This document shows positions 1-8,356 of a DNA stretch of 64,000 nucleotides, one piece after another. Within the stretch, counting starts at the first letter, position 1, and each line of letters starts with the position of its first letter. The stretch is from Thalassobellus citreus (GTDB lineage Bacteria; Bacteroidota; Bacteroidia; Flavobacteriales; Flavobacteriaceae). The DNA lies in contig NZ_JBISCC010000125.1 of assembly GCF_044385915.1 (NCBI RefSeq), positions 438,519 through 502,518 on the forward strand, given 5' to 3'. The notes beneath the pieces were generated by a model that was not told the origin of the DNA, ran no database searches, and saw only the letters and a list, made by a program, of their open reading frames with translations. The position numbers and the translations under genes were made by a program.

Positions 1-456
1 GCTATTGTAACGTTCTCCCTTAACAATTAAATTTTGAGTGACTAACTTTAAAAGTAATGGCTGTGAAGCAGCATAAAAGTTGTTTTCATATTGTGCATAA
101 AAAAATGATTTTAAACCGCATGCATCGTTAAAAAATGTAAAGTTATTATGCTCTTCGATAATTAAAACAAATCTACCAACCAATCCATATAAAACCTTAG
201 CGATACCTTCTTCACTTTTTTGACTTAACAAGTTTGTTAGAATTTCAATATTCGTTAATTCTGAATCCCTTGGATCAAGTATGTGTCCTAACAATACTCC
301 TTTCTTGCCATTTTTAGTAAATGAAGTCTGTATACAATCTGGATGTACATACAAATGGTGTTCCCCTATTTTTTCATAACACCAATAATCCAACTCTGGA
401 CATGATTTAGGTGTCAATAAAAATTGTCTCCTAAATTTTAAATCTTTTAAACTCAT
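1..456 (-). CDS. Asparagine-synthase-like protein, N-terminal part (cut by window start)
   Basis: An open frame of 152 codons starts with ATG at 456 and runs off the window without a stop, so only the N-terminus is seen. The stretch GRFVLII, then NDACGLKSFFYA, then ASQPLLL has the pattern of the Ntn-type glutaminase domain of asparagine synthetases (GRFALV, then the D-x-x-G-x-K-x-x-Y segment, then FASE). The first residues are MSLKDLKF, so the catalytic Cys2 of class II glutamine amidotransferases is missing. If the protein makes an amide it probably uses ammonia, or the domain is only structural. Such proteins are common in surface-polysaccharide loci, and this gene follows the GT4 gene by 114 nt on the same strand. 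The ATP-binding synthetase domain would lie outside the window, so the call is tentative. Confidence 0.6.
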   Translation of the reverse strand, partial: MSLKDLKFRRQFLLTPKSCPELDYWCYEKIGEHHLYVHPDCIQTSFTKNGKKGVLLGHILDPRDSELTNIEILTNLLSQKSEEGIAKVLYGLVGRFVLIIEEHNNFTFFNDACGLKSFFYAQYENNFYAASQPLLLKLVTQNLIVKGERYNS

Positions 457-570
457 GATTTTACTTTCACATACTAAAAATGTATGCCTTTATTTAGTTA
501 CTAATTGGTTTGCTGTTATAACTATCATTAAATTAATGAGGGACATAGTTAATTTTAAAAAAATAAGTTG

Positions 571-1788
571 TTAACAGTAAAAGTTTTCTGAAATATATTT
601 TATTTTATTTTCTAAGGTCTGTTTTAGTGCATACCTGTATGCGTTTTCTGATAATCTCTTTAATTCTTTTCTATCTTTTTGTAAGTTTTTAATAAAACCT
701 GCTAATTCTTTTATAGTTTTTTCTGGACTATCAACACTTGCGGTAAATCCTCTGTCTTCATTAATCATTAACCCTTGACCATGAAGATTTAGTGTAATTA
801 CTGGTAACCCAAATACCATTGCCTCAATTAATTGAACACCACCAGAATCTCGTAATGAGGTAAACAAAAATGCATCATGGGTAGAATAATAAGATCTTAC
901 TTCTTCAAATGAAACCCTACCTATCCAGTTTACTTGACTTTCTAAATTATATTCTTTCCGCTTACTTAAAAAAGCATCTTTCATATCACCATCTCCAACT
1001 ACAGTTAACGTAATATCAGGACAATTTATTAATTCTCTCATAACGTCTAAAACTAATAGTATTCCTTTTCTGGGTAAAAAACGACCAACCCATAATAATT
1101 TTAATTCTTCCCTATTTCCTTCGAATGTCAACTTAGCATCTTTAAAATATTCTATAGGCAAAGCTGAATCTAATATGGGCACTACACTATTTGCTCTCAT
1201 TTGTTTTGCCATTTTTAATGTATCTTCATTAGCTGCAAAAATCACCTTAGCTTTTTTAACCATTGATTTACATGCTGGATTTATTTTTTTAAGAATTTCA
1301 CTTATTTTTTCACGTTTTATTTCTGTTTTCCAATGTTCTTCAAAATAATCCTTAAATGCTTCTGGTGCTTTTTGTCCTCCACCTGCTGGACCAAAAATAA
1401 ATGGTATTGGTAATTTATACAGGAATGAACCTTGTTGTAAACTCCCCCAAGTGACATGATGCGCTAAATCAAAATTTTTAATTCTATGCATTTTTTTAAC
1501 GTGCTTGTAAGCTAACCATTGCCAAATTAAATAATGCATATACATACCTAATTGTGTCCAGTAATACATTTTATCTAAGCCAAAAGGTAAATCAATATAG
1601 GCTATTTCTAAATTCGAATTATTTTGACTCGCTGCTTCTATAGGAGCTTTCCCTTTACTTGTAGTAACACAATACACTTTATGCCCATATAAAGATAATT
1701 GGTTTGCCCAATTAAAACCATTACCAGGTTCTGATCCTTTTGATGGATCACAGGAATAAGCAGATAAAACAACTTTCTTATACAACAC
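571..1788 (-). CDS. Glycosyltransferase family 4 (GT-B fold)
   Basis: This 405-residue protein has the two-domain layout of GT-B enzymes. The N-terminal half includes GSEPGNGFNWANQL and a FGPAGGGQ segment. The C-terminal nucleotide-sugar domain contains LLWVGRFLPRKG near residue 233 and the SLRDSGGVQLIEAMVFGLP block, the GT4 version of the E-x7-E motif that binds the donor. It probably adds one sugar to the lipid-linked repeat unit on the cytoplasmic face of the membrane. Donor and acceptor cannot be read from sequence. It lies 29 nt after the hydrolase-like gene, apparently in the same operon. Confidence 0.85.
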   Translation of the reverse strand: MLYKKVVLSAYSCDPSKGSEPGNGFNWANQLSLYGHKVYCVTTSKGKAPIEAASQNNSNLEIAYIDLPFGLDKMYYWTQLGMYMHYLIWQWLAYKHVKKMHRIKNFDLAHHVTWGSLQQGSFLYKLPIPFIFGPAGGGQKAPEAFKDYFEEHWKTEIKREKISEILKKINPACKSMVKKAKVIFAANEDTLKMAKQMRANSVVPILDSALPIEYFKDAKLTFEGNREELKLLWVGRFLPRKGILLVLDVMRELINCPDITLTVVGDGDMKDAFLSKRKEYNLESQVNWIGRVSFEEVRSYYSTHDAFLFTSLRDSGGVQLIEAMVFGLPVITLNLHGQGLMINEDRGFTASVDSPEKTIKELAGFIKNLQKDRKELKRLSENAYRYALKQTLENKIKYISENFYC

Positions 1789-1817
1789 TAATTTTGTTTA
1801 AATTAAAGGCAATTTTA

Positions 1818-2696
1818 TTAAATTTTAGCTATTTTTTCTGTCAACTTCTTTTTAAACCGATTTACTACAGCCATGCCTACCGTATGTATCGTTTTAAACC
1901 AACCATCAATACTTACAGAAAACATAAATGGATGATATTCTTTTTTAGAAAGTTTTACCAATTGCTCTTTATCTAGTTTCAAAACGTGACCTAAATTGTG
2001 CCGTAAAAAAGGAAAACCGTGATTTGCTGTTTTAAAAGGTATCCTTAAAATATCTTTCTTTTTCTGAAAACTATCGTATTGCTTTTTATCAAATAAAGAT
2101 TTACTTGATTGAAAATAGAAATAATCTGTCTCTGGCACTATAAAATCATCTATTTTAAAAAAGTTTGCTCGCTCAGTATCTCTATATTTAAATAATAATG
2201 GGTCTGTATTTGCATTGGAATCTTGCACAATTAAATCTAGATTTAATTGTGCATTAAAAGCATAAACCCGTTCTGCTTTTAACAAACTACCATAAAGCAT
2301 TGCTGCGAAACCGCCTGCTGAACTACCAATAGCAAAAATTCTATACCCAGCAGTTAGTTCTTTAAGTAATTTTATCAGTTCATTCGGGGTATTGTATGTT
2401 GCGTTTATACCTTCGACATACCACTGTTTTTGTATGTCACGTATAAAAACATGCTTATGAGCAATTCTTAAAAAATTACGCTGCCATTCAAATTTATCTT
2501 TTACTGAAATACTATTTTGAAAAGCTTTAGGGGTATTTGGGTAATATAATTCGTTACTACTAAAATAAATAATACAAAGATCTTTTTGAACGTTATTATC
2601 TTCATATAGCTTTACTTTATAATTATTAGCATTTGAATAAAAGTCTAATACATCTGGACTATTTATTTGAAAAATAAAGTCTTCTACTGTTTCCAT
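1818..2696 (-). CDS. Alpha/beta-hydrolase-like protein of the polysaccharide locus
   Basis: This 292-residue soluble protein has no signal peptide. It carries a nucleophile-elbow motif, GSSAGGFAAMLYG, near residue 145 (G-x-S-x-G-G), and a late histidine in NHGFPFLRHN near residue 240. Both are as expected for a serine hydrolase of the alpha/beta fold. Similar proteins occur in capsule loci, where they may act as deacylases or as accessory factors. I do not recognise a characterised family. The start overlaps the end of the upstream GT2 gene by 13 nt, which suggests translational coupling. The role in polysaccharide modification is inferred only from location. Confidence 0.55.
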   Translation of the reverse strand: METVEDFIFQINSPDVLDFYSNANNYKVKLYEDNNVQKDLCIIYFSSNELYYPNTPKAFQNSISVKDKFEWQRNFLRIAHKHVFIRDIQKQWYVEGINATYNTPNELIKLLKELTAGYRIFAIGSSAGGFAAMLYGSLLKAERVYAFNAQLNLDLIVQDSNANTDPLLFKYRDTERANFFKIDDFIVPETDYFYFQSSKSLFDKKQYDSFQKKKDILRIPFKTANHGFPFLRHNLGHVLKLDKEQLVKLSKKEYHPFMFSVSIDGWFKTIHTVGMAVVNRFKKKLTEKIAKI

Positions 2697-3508
2697 AAGC
2701 TAGGTATCAAAAGTCTTAAATGAATGCTTAGCATGTGTTTTAACGCTAAGCCTAAACCAAAGTGCCTATTTATATATATAAAATAGTACTTTGGATGGCT
2801 ATTTCCTAAAGGAGAGTAAAGTGCTTTAACACGTTCTTTAAAAGGGACATGGCTGTAACACCATTTAGGTAAATAGTCGTTACTTTCACAGGTACCTAAG
2901 TATCGCTTTGTTGTTATTAGCTTAAACCCTTTTGCCATGGCACGCTGTCCATAATCAAAATCGCCAATAGCATGAGGAAAAACAGGATCTAAATTCCCTA
3001 CAGAATCAAACACCTTTTTTGGTACTAATAAGCAGTTCCCATTAATACTGTGGCATTCCTGTAAGTTACCATCTGGAATTACTGGTGTACCATTTTTTGT
3101 TTGACCTCCATAGGTAAACTCTCCTGTTTTATCACTACAAAAAGCAGCACAAACAACTACTTGATTATTTTCTACTAATGCACATTTTATCATGTCCTCT
3201 GGTGCATTAGGATATAAAAACGTATCATCATTTAAGAGCATGTAATAATCGTATTGATTAGACTTTGTTGCCGTATCCCATGCCAAATGCATTCCTCGAT
3301 TCCAATACAAACTCCCTGTACCTTGAATTACATTTACTTGTGGAAATTTCTTCCTAATTGAATCTCCAGTACCATCTGTAGAGCCATCATCCACTAAGAA
3401 CACGTCTAAACTAGCATTCTCAGGTATAGATACAAATAAATTTTCCAAACATGCTAAAGTTTTATTTACCCTATTAAAACAGGTAAGTAGCACTGCAATT
3501 TTATACAT
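2684..3508 (-). CDS. Glycosyltransferase family 2 (GT-A fold)
   Basis: This 274-residue protein begins with the GT2 signature AVLLTCFNR, followed by the VFLVDDGSTDGT nucleotide-binding loop near residue 38 and LLNDDTFL near residue 92, the DXD-like metal and donor site. The GDFDYGQRA segment near residue 182 fits the acidic ED-like region holding the catalytic base. The layout resembles rhamnosyltransferase-like GT2 enzymes, but the sugar is not certain. It sits directly downstream of the polymerase gene (3-nt gap) and overlaps the hydrolase-like gene, so it is a tightly packed member of the operon. Confidence 0.85.
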   Translation of the reverse strand: MYKIAVLLTCFNRVNKTLACLENLFVSIPENASLDVFLVDDGSTDGTGDSIRKKFPQVNVIQGTGSLYWNRGMHLAWDTATKSNQYDYYMLLNDDTFLYPNAPEDMIKCALVENNQVVVCAAFCSDKTGEFTYGGQTKNGTPVIPDGNLQECHSINGNCLLVPKKVFDSVGNLDPVFPHAIGDFDYGQRAMAKGFKLITTKRYLGTCESNDYLPKWCYSHVPFKERVKALYSPLGNSHPKYYFIYINRHFGLGLALKHMLSIHLRLLIPSLWKQ

Positions 3509-3511
3509 AAT

Positions 3512-4780
3512 TTAAGATTGTTTAATAACACGTACTTTTTTTAAAGTGGCTTTCCTATATCGGATGTCAAAAACACCACGAATCCAATATTTAAATTCAT
3601 CATCAGTCATACTTCTAAATGATACAGAATAGCACATACCAATTATAAACCACAAGAAAATATAAGAAAGATCAAAACGACTAAAGTCCTCCACCCATGC
3701 ATAAGTCCATCTAAAACATATATATACCGCCAATATTTTCATATACCAGCTTTTAGATTTATATAACGCCAAATAGGAAGCCCTTAAGAATACTAAAAAA
3801 TATAAGATTAAGCCAATCAGCCCTGTCCAAGTAAATACATTTAACACAGACACTTCATTCACATACCGCTCATATTTTCCTGTACCTGTTTGAGACTCAA
3901 TAAGAGCTCCAAAAAGCAAAGAGTCATTACCACGAGCAGGAGTTCTTCCAAACCATACATAATCATTCACCAAAGCAGAAGCAATCACCTCAACATATAA
4001 ACCAGTACGAGTATCTGCAGTTAAATCTTCTTGTTCTCCTGTTTTAGTAGCTGTAGTATAATCGCCTTCCACATAATCACTAATTTTAAACACATTAAAT
4101 TGACCAGTTAAACCTAAAACAAATAAAACAACAGGAAGACCTACCAGAAGAATACGAGCAACCCCTAAAATGTTTTTATTTACAAATGGACGAAAATAGT
4201 AAAGTATTCCAAGAATCAAAGGAACTATAAATTTAATAACATTACTTCGAGCGGCGAAACTTGCTGTTATTCCTATAAATGTAAAGCATAACATTATTAT
4301 TTTCCATTTCTTACTTAAAAGAGGTAAAAAAAGTAGAACAAAACTAACAGGAATTAAATATACACCATATGCAATTCTGTCAATTATTAAAGCAAAAACA
4401 AAAAACAAAGGTAAAATATAGGTCATATAATTGTTAAAAACTATTTGCAACAAATTACGACTACTACTTATATATATTGTTAAGGGTAATAAAAGAGTAA
4501 AACCCATTGTTACCAAGTTTTTAACTTCCCAATAATTTTCTGCTACAAAAGCTCCCCTAATAATACTTACAATATTCCAAAGCAAATAGAGTTTTAAAAT
4601 CAAAATATTTTTATCGTTTTCTTGATCATAATATTTAGTCTTAGCTTTGAGAAATAAAATTATTGTAAAACCATTTACTATCCAAAACAAAAATGTATTC
4701 CCTAATGGTATCGTACTCCAAGGGCTTACAGTTTCTAAAGTGATTAAAAAAATAAAGAGTAAGCTAATTTTCTTTATCAT
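3512..4780 (-). CDS. O-antigen polymerase/ligase-like membrane protein (Wzy-like)
   Basis: This is a 422-residue, very hydrophobic protein with about ten predicted membrane helices. A large polar loop near residues 235-310 contains an acidic stretch and GRTPARGNDSLLFG, which matches the periplasmic loop of Wzy/WaaL proteins. Sequence conservation in this family is poor, so the call rests on topology and on context, because a Wzx/Wzy locus needs a polymerase and no other candidate is present. A polymerase joins lipid-linked repeat units on the periplasmic side of the inner membrane. A ligase of the same superfamily cannot be excluded. Confidence 0.65.
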   Translation of the reverse strand: MIKKISLLFIFLITLETVSPWSTIPLGNTFLFWIVNGFTIILFLKAKTKYYDQENDKNILILKLYLLWNIVSIIRGAFVAENYWEVKNLVTMGFTLLLPLTIYISSSRNLLQIVFNNYMTYILPLFFVFALIIDRIAYGVYLIPVSFVLLFLPLLSKKWKIIMLCFTFIGITASFAARSNVIKFIVPLILGILYYFRPFVNKNILGVARILLVGLPVVLFVLGLTGQFNVFKISDYVEGDYTTATKTGEQEDLTADTRTGLYVEVIASALVNDYVWFGRTPARGNDSLLFGALIESQTGTGKYERYVNEVSVLNVFTWTGLIGLILYFLVFLRASYLALYKSKSWYMKILAVYICFRWTYAWVEDFSRFDLSYIFLWFIIGMCYSVSFRSMTDDEFKYWIRGVFDIRYRKATLKKVRVIKQS

Positions 4781-4813
4781 ATATTTTTTTAAAATGAAAA
4801 CATTATAGAATTA

Positions 4814-5440
4814 TTAATGATAATCTAAATTTTTTATTTTTTTTGCAGGATTACCTGCCCATATTTCGTTAGCAGGTATATCTTTGGCCACTAAAGAACC
4901 TGCACCAATAATAGAATTATCTCCAATTGTTACTCCTTTAAGAATTATGGTATACGCACCTATGAATACATTATTTCCGATATTTACAGTAGCAACTTTT
5001 TTACTTTTTAAATCCTCGTCTATTGACATTCTCTTAGCCTTATCTAGGCTATGAAAATCAGTGTCGTAAATACAAACACCACCACCAATTTTAACATAAT
5101 TACCAATATTAATTTCAGAATGACAAACCAATGCCGTCTGACTTATACTTGTATTATCTCCAATAGTTAATTTTGAGTCTTTATTTACAAAGAACATACA
5201 AGGCTGCACACATCCGATAGGATTTGAACCTATAGTATTGTTCATTCTAAAACCCTTTCCTATCGAGAAATCTCCTCCTCTAGCCACCATTACTTTTGGC
5301 ATCCCCTTAGTACTAAAACCCTTATGATTTACTTTATTCAAATAAAATAGTAAACTACAAAAGTGACCATTAAAAAAATATTTAATCGTAAAAAATATTT
5401 TTCTAAATACCTTGTATATTAAACTTAAAATATGTTGCAT
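4814..5440 (-). CDS. Hexapeptide-repeat acyltransferase (left-handed beta helix)
   Basis: The 208-residue protein contains imperfect hexapeptide repeats in its second half (for example IGDNTSISQTALV, IGNYVKIGGGV, IGNNVFIGAYTIIL, IGDNSIIGAGSLV) and ends in IWAGNPAKKIK, the usual tail of Maa/NodL/CysE-like O-acetyltransferases. These enzymes use acetyl-CoA (or another acyl-CoA) to modify sugars. The first 40 residues are an unusual basic and hydrophobic extension that could associate with the membrane. It lies 9 nt downstream of the second acetyltransferase gene. The target is presumably a sugar of the repeat unit. Confidence 0.8.
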   Translation of the reverse strand: MQHILSLIYKVFRKIFFTIKYFFNGHFCSLLFYLNKVNHKGFSTKGMPKVMVARGGDFSIGKGFRMNNTIGSNPIGCVQPCMFFVNKDSKLTIGDNTSISQTALVCHSEINIGNYVKIGGGVCIYDTDFHSLDKAKRMSIDEDLKSKKVATVNIGNNVFIGAYTIILKGVTIGDNSIIGAGSLVAKDIPANEIWAGNPAKKIKNLDYH

Positions 5441-5449
5441 TTTTTTTAA

Positions 5450-6142
5450 TTAATTGCTCCCTGTAATTGCTATCAATTTTGTACTCATTTTTTTAACTTC
5501 ATCTGGTCTTTTCGTCCACCATTGTGTTTTTAAAAGGGCTTCTCTTTGTTCTTCAGTAAATCGGTATTTAATTAGTTTAGCAGGAATACCAGCAAAAATT
5601 GCAAAAGGAGGAACATCTTTAGTAACTACTGCACCAGCAGCAATTATTGCACCATGCCCTACAGTTACCCCATCCATTATAATTGCTTCTGCACCAATCC
5701 ATACATCACTACCAATGACAATCATTTCATACTCCTTATAATCAATACCTTGCCCTAATATAGGTTCCTTAAAGAAAGTATTTGGCTTATAAAACATTCT
5801 AGCTGTAGAAAATAAATGTGTAGGATGACTCCCTAAGCCAATTCTTACACCATGTGCAATAGAACAGTAATTACCTATTTCTGTATTTTGAATGATGCAA
5901 TCATAATTTGTATAAGAACAAAAACCAATTTTAGTGTGATTTAAAGTCGTATTATCATATATACTGGTATAATCACCTATACTAACATCGTTGGTAAGCT
6001 TACAGCCCTTTGAAATTTTAGATTTTGGAAATCGCCTATTATTTTGTATATCTCGCGCTTTGTTATTAGCTACTTCTATAAGCCCTCCTAGTAAACCTAG
6101 TGGAAACCAAACCATGCGCGCTAACTTTTCTTTTAATGTCAT
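5450..6142 (-). CDS. CatB-like (xenobiotic acyltransferase type) O-acetyltransferase
   Basis: The 230-residue protein has a left-handed beta-helix core (CKLTNDVSIGDYTSIYDNTT and following turns), then the long loop typical of the CatB/XAT group (LGSHPTHLFSTARMFY near residue 105), where the histidine of SHPTH is the expected catalytic base. A closing block follows, VIGSDVWIGAEAIIMDGVTV and FAGIPAKLIKYRF. The family acetylates hydroxyl groups with acetyl-CoA. Together with the neighbouring hexapeptide protein it suggests that the polysaccharide carries more than one acetyl group. Gaps to both neighbours are about 10 nt, consistent with one operon. Confidence 0.82.
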   Translation of the reverse strand: MTLKEKLARMVWFPLGLLGGLIEVANNKARDIQNNRRFPKSKISKGCKLTNDVSIGDYTSIYDNTTLNHTKIGFCSYTNYDCIIQNTEIGNYCSIAHGVRIGLGSHPTHLFSTARMFYKPNTFFKEPILGQGIDYKEYEMIVIGSDVWIGAEAIIMDGVTVGHGAIIAAGAVVTKDVPPFAIFAGIPAKLIKYRFTEEQREALLKTQWWTKRPDEVKKMSTKLIAITGSN

Positions 6143-6153
6143 ATATTACTTAT

Positions 6154-7131
6154 TTACCAATAACATGCACCTTCTACGGCATCAGCATTTTTTGGCTTAT
6201 CTTTTTCGTTTGGCCGCACCCAATACTCATTCATTAATTTTACATAGCTACCTTTATCGATACCCCACTCTTTAACTCCGTAATTTGGATCTTCCCAACG
6301 ATTACCTCTAATTCCAAAAAGGAGTTGTAAACTACCTCCTAAATGCACTGCTTTTTTCCCACTTCGCTTAACGTGAGCAGCCAAAGGAAATCCGTAAGCT
6401 CCAGCTCCAATTAAACATATATCATAGTCTATCTTGTCAATTTCATTTTTCATGAAATCTAGAGCTTCAAACCAGTCTTTAAAACGTGTATCAGAATCAC
6501 CAATACTTTGAATAGCTTTTATAGTACTTAACTCAAACTCTGGTAATATTTCTTTCTCAAACAAAAAATTTCTCTTGCTATATTGTTCTTTAATAGTTTC
6601 GTCAAATGGATGTAACACCAATACCTTTTTACCTTCTAAAGCTTTTGTCCAGGGTGTTTTAGCCCAAAACGGTTCTAATAATCTTAAATGCACTTTATCT
6701 CCTGTTAATCTATCATCAATAAAATTTTCTGATTGCATCCAAGAGCCTAATATATCCAATTGAGGTATATCGTTAAGCATTAATTGGCAGAATTGCTCAA
6801 TTTTTTCAATTGTAGGTGGAAAAAAGCCTGCATTGGTATTCATATATTTAATCAAGGATTCTGACCACCACCAATCTGGTTCATTTCCTCTAATATAATT
6901 TAATACTTTTTTATTATCACTATTAACACCTAAATAATTAACAACTATACTCAATTCAAAAGCTCCAAAACGAGCAATCATACATGGTTTTCTAGATATT
7001 AAAGCATCAATAATTAACTGAGACGCTTTATTAGGATCTTGTTCACAAACAAGTTTTAGTTGTTCCTTACCCCAAATTTTTTGTTGAACTGCTCGAAGCG
7101 ATTTGAGGAGATATCTTTTAACTTTAATCAT
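6154..7131 (-). CDS. Polysaccharide-locus protein, possibly GT-D glycosyltransferase-like
   Basis: I do not recognise this 325-residue soluble protein with certainty. It has CMIARFGAFELSI near residue 50, a central GKKVLVLHPF near residue 168, and a C-terminal block with YDICLIGAGAYGFPLAAHV and VHLGGSLQLLFG. The order RFG-x-x-E, GKKVLxxxP, a hydrophobic strand ending in GAGAYG, then a late xHLGG matches the plan of GT-D (DUF1792-type) glycosyltransferases. In those the RFGDGE motif is near the N-terminus and a late LGP-x-A strand and IDIGH segment follow. A sugar-transfer role is inferred from that and from context. It ends in EGACYW and sits 12 nt from the CatB-like gene. Confidence 0.5.
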   Translation of the reverse strand: MIKVKRYLLKSLRAVQQKIWGKEQLKLVCEQDPNKASQLIIDALISRKPCMIARFGAFELSIVVNYLGVNSDNKKVLNYIRGNEPDWWWSESLIKYMNTNAGFFPPTIEKIEQFCQLMLNDIPQLDILGSWMQSENFIDDRLTGDKVHLRLLEPFWAKTPWTKALEGKKVLVLHPFDETIKEQYSKRNFLFEKEILPEFELSTIKAIQSIGDSDTRFKDWFEALDFMKNEIDKIDYDICLIGAGAYGFPLAAHVKRSGKKAVHLGGSLQLLFGIRGNRWEDPNYGVKEWGIDKGSYVKLMNEYWVRPNEKDKPKNADAVEGACYW

Positions 7132-7147
7132 CTTTTTTATAACGTAA

Positions 7148-8254
7148 TTATTCCCTCAAAACTTTTATTAAACTGTCTTTAAGCCAATTTAGTGACCTAA
7201 CTCTTTCAAATTCAATTTTATCTTCAATCTTAGAATAATCAATAAATAGCTGATCGTCAGAAAACTCTAGAATTTCTTCAGCATTTACAGCTTGTCTATT
7301 AAGTAAATCAAATTTACTTAACACGGTCTCCATTCTCGAATTTCTGTTAGGATGTTTAATAGATAAAAAACTTTTTCTAAAATGAATTGCAAAAGCTAAA
7401 CCATGAAACGAACTTGCACAAATAAAATTAGCATATTTAAAAAGGTTAATAAATTCTTTTGGTCCAGCCTCTTGGAAAAAATTATCTACTTTAAAAGGGA
7501 AGGAGATACCTCCAGAAATTGCCACAACAGGCAGGTTTAATCTTTTTTTGAGGTTTTTAATGAGTTTCCCAGAAAGTTCAGAATTATCAAACCCATAATA
7601 AAGTATATAATCTTGTTTAATTATTCTTTCTGAAGATAATTCACTCCATTCATCACCATTTAGTAAAAAAGTTGGATCTAATACCTGAGTAGCATCTATA
7701 CTTGTTGCCTCTTTTACAATATCAACTCCGTCATCTTCTCTTACAGAAATAGCATTAAAACTAGACAATAATAACTTTAAATCTTTGTAATATTTTTCGT
7801 TTACTTGAGAAGTACCAAAGCTAGAAGCATAAGATATTTTTTTCTTTTCACTACCAATAAAATCTAAAAAATAATAAGGAGGATCAGGAACTCCTCGCTC
7901 AAGGTTCCATACCTGATCACTACCTACTAAGTGAATATCATAATTAGGTGGGTTAGTATAGATTTCATCTAAACTTAAATATCTTTTTGATAATTTCATT
8001 TCAGAATGAAAGTCTCTAAATCTCTTATATTTTAATTGTATTTTGGGGTTTATTCTACAGTAAATATAAATAAGCAATGACTTAGGTTTTAAAGAAAAAA
8101 ATTTATTTTCATTCTTTTTTTCATAGTCAGAGGTATATAGATTTATAAACTCATTATCATATCCCAATTTACTCAGAGCTTTTTGTGTTCCATAAGCCTG
8201 AAACATAGCCCCGTAATTATAAGCTGCATGAATTGTATAAATTCCTATCTTCAT
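7148..8254 (-). CDS. Polysaccharide pyruvyl transferase family protein
   Basis: The 368-residue protein has the family pattern of GT-B-like ketal pyruvyltransferases. The start KIGIYTIHAAYNYGAMFQAY is followed by HLVGSDQVWN near residue 115, KISYASSFGTS near residue 139, an ISVREDDGVDIV segment near residue 175 and VLDPTFLL. The C-terminal FICASSFHGLAFAIHF is the conserved S-x-R/F-H-G-L motif. The family moves pyruvate from phosphoenolpyruvate onto a sugar and gives the polymer negative charge. Some members act in other ways, so substrate is open. It is followed by the possible GT-D gene after 16 nt. Confidence 0.85.
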   Translation of the reverse strand: MKIGIYTIHAAYNYGAMFQAYGTQKALSKLGYDNEFINLYTSDYEKKNENKFFSLKPKSLLIYIYCRINPKIQLKYKRFRDFHSEMKLSKRYLSLDEIYTNPPNYDIHLVGSDQVWNLERGVPDPPYYFLDFIGSEKKKISYASSFGTSQVNEKYYKDLKLLLSSFNAISVREDDGVDIVKEATSIDATQVLDPTFLLNGDEWSELSSERIIKQDYILYYGFDNSELSGKLIKNLKKRLNLPVVAISGGISFPFKVDNFFQEAGPKEFINLFKYANFICASSFHGLAFAIHFRKSFLSIKHPNRNSRMETVLSKFDLLNRQAVNAEEILEFSDDQLFIDYSKIEDKIEFERVRSLNWLKDSLIKVLRE

Positions 8255-8356
8255 TTTACAAATTTTATTTATTAAATATTTTAAGTTATAAGTGAATCTT
8301 GTTTTAGATGAAAAGCTTTATTATGCCTAATAATTCATTTAGTAAAAACATCAATC

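Noticed and set aside
5454..6275. Two plus-strand open frames opposite the acetyltransferase genes
   Set aside because: They lie antisense to well-supported genes and show no protein-like composition.
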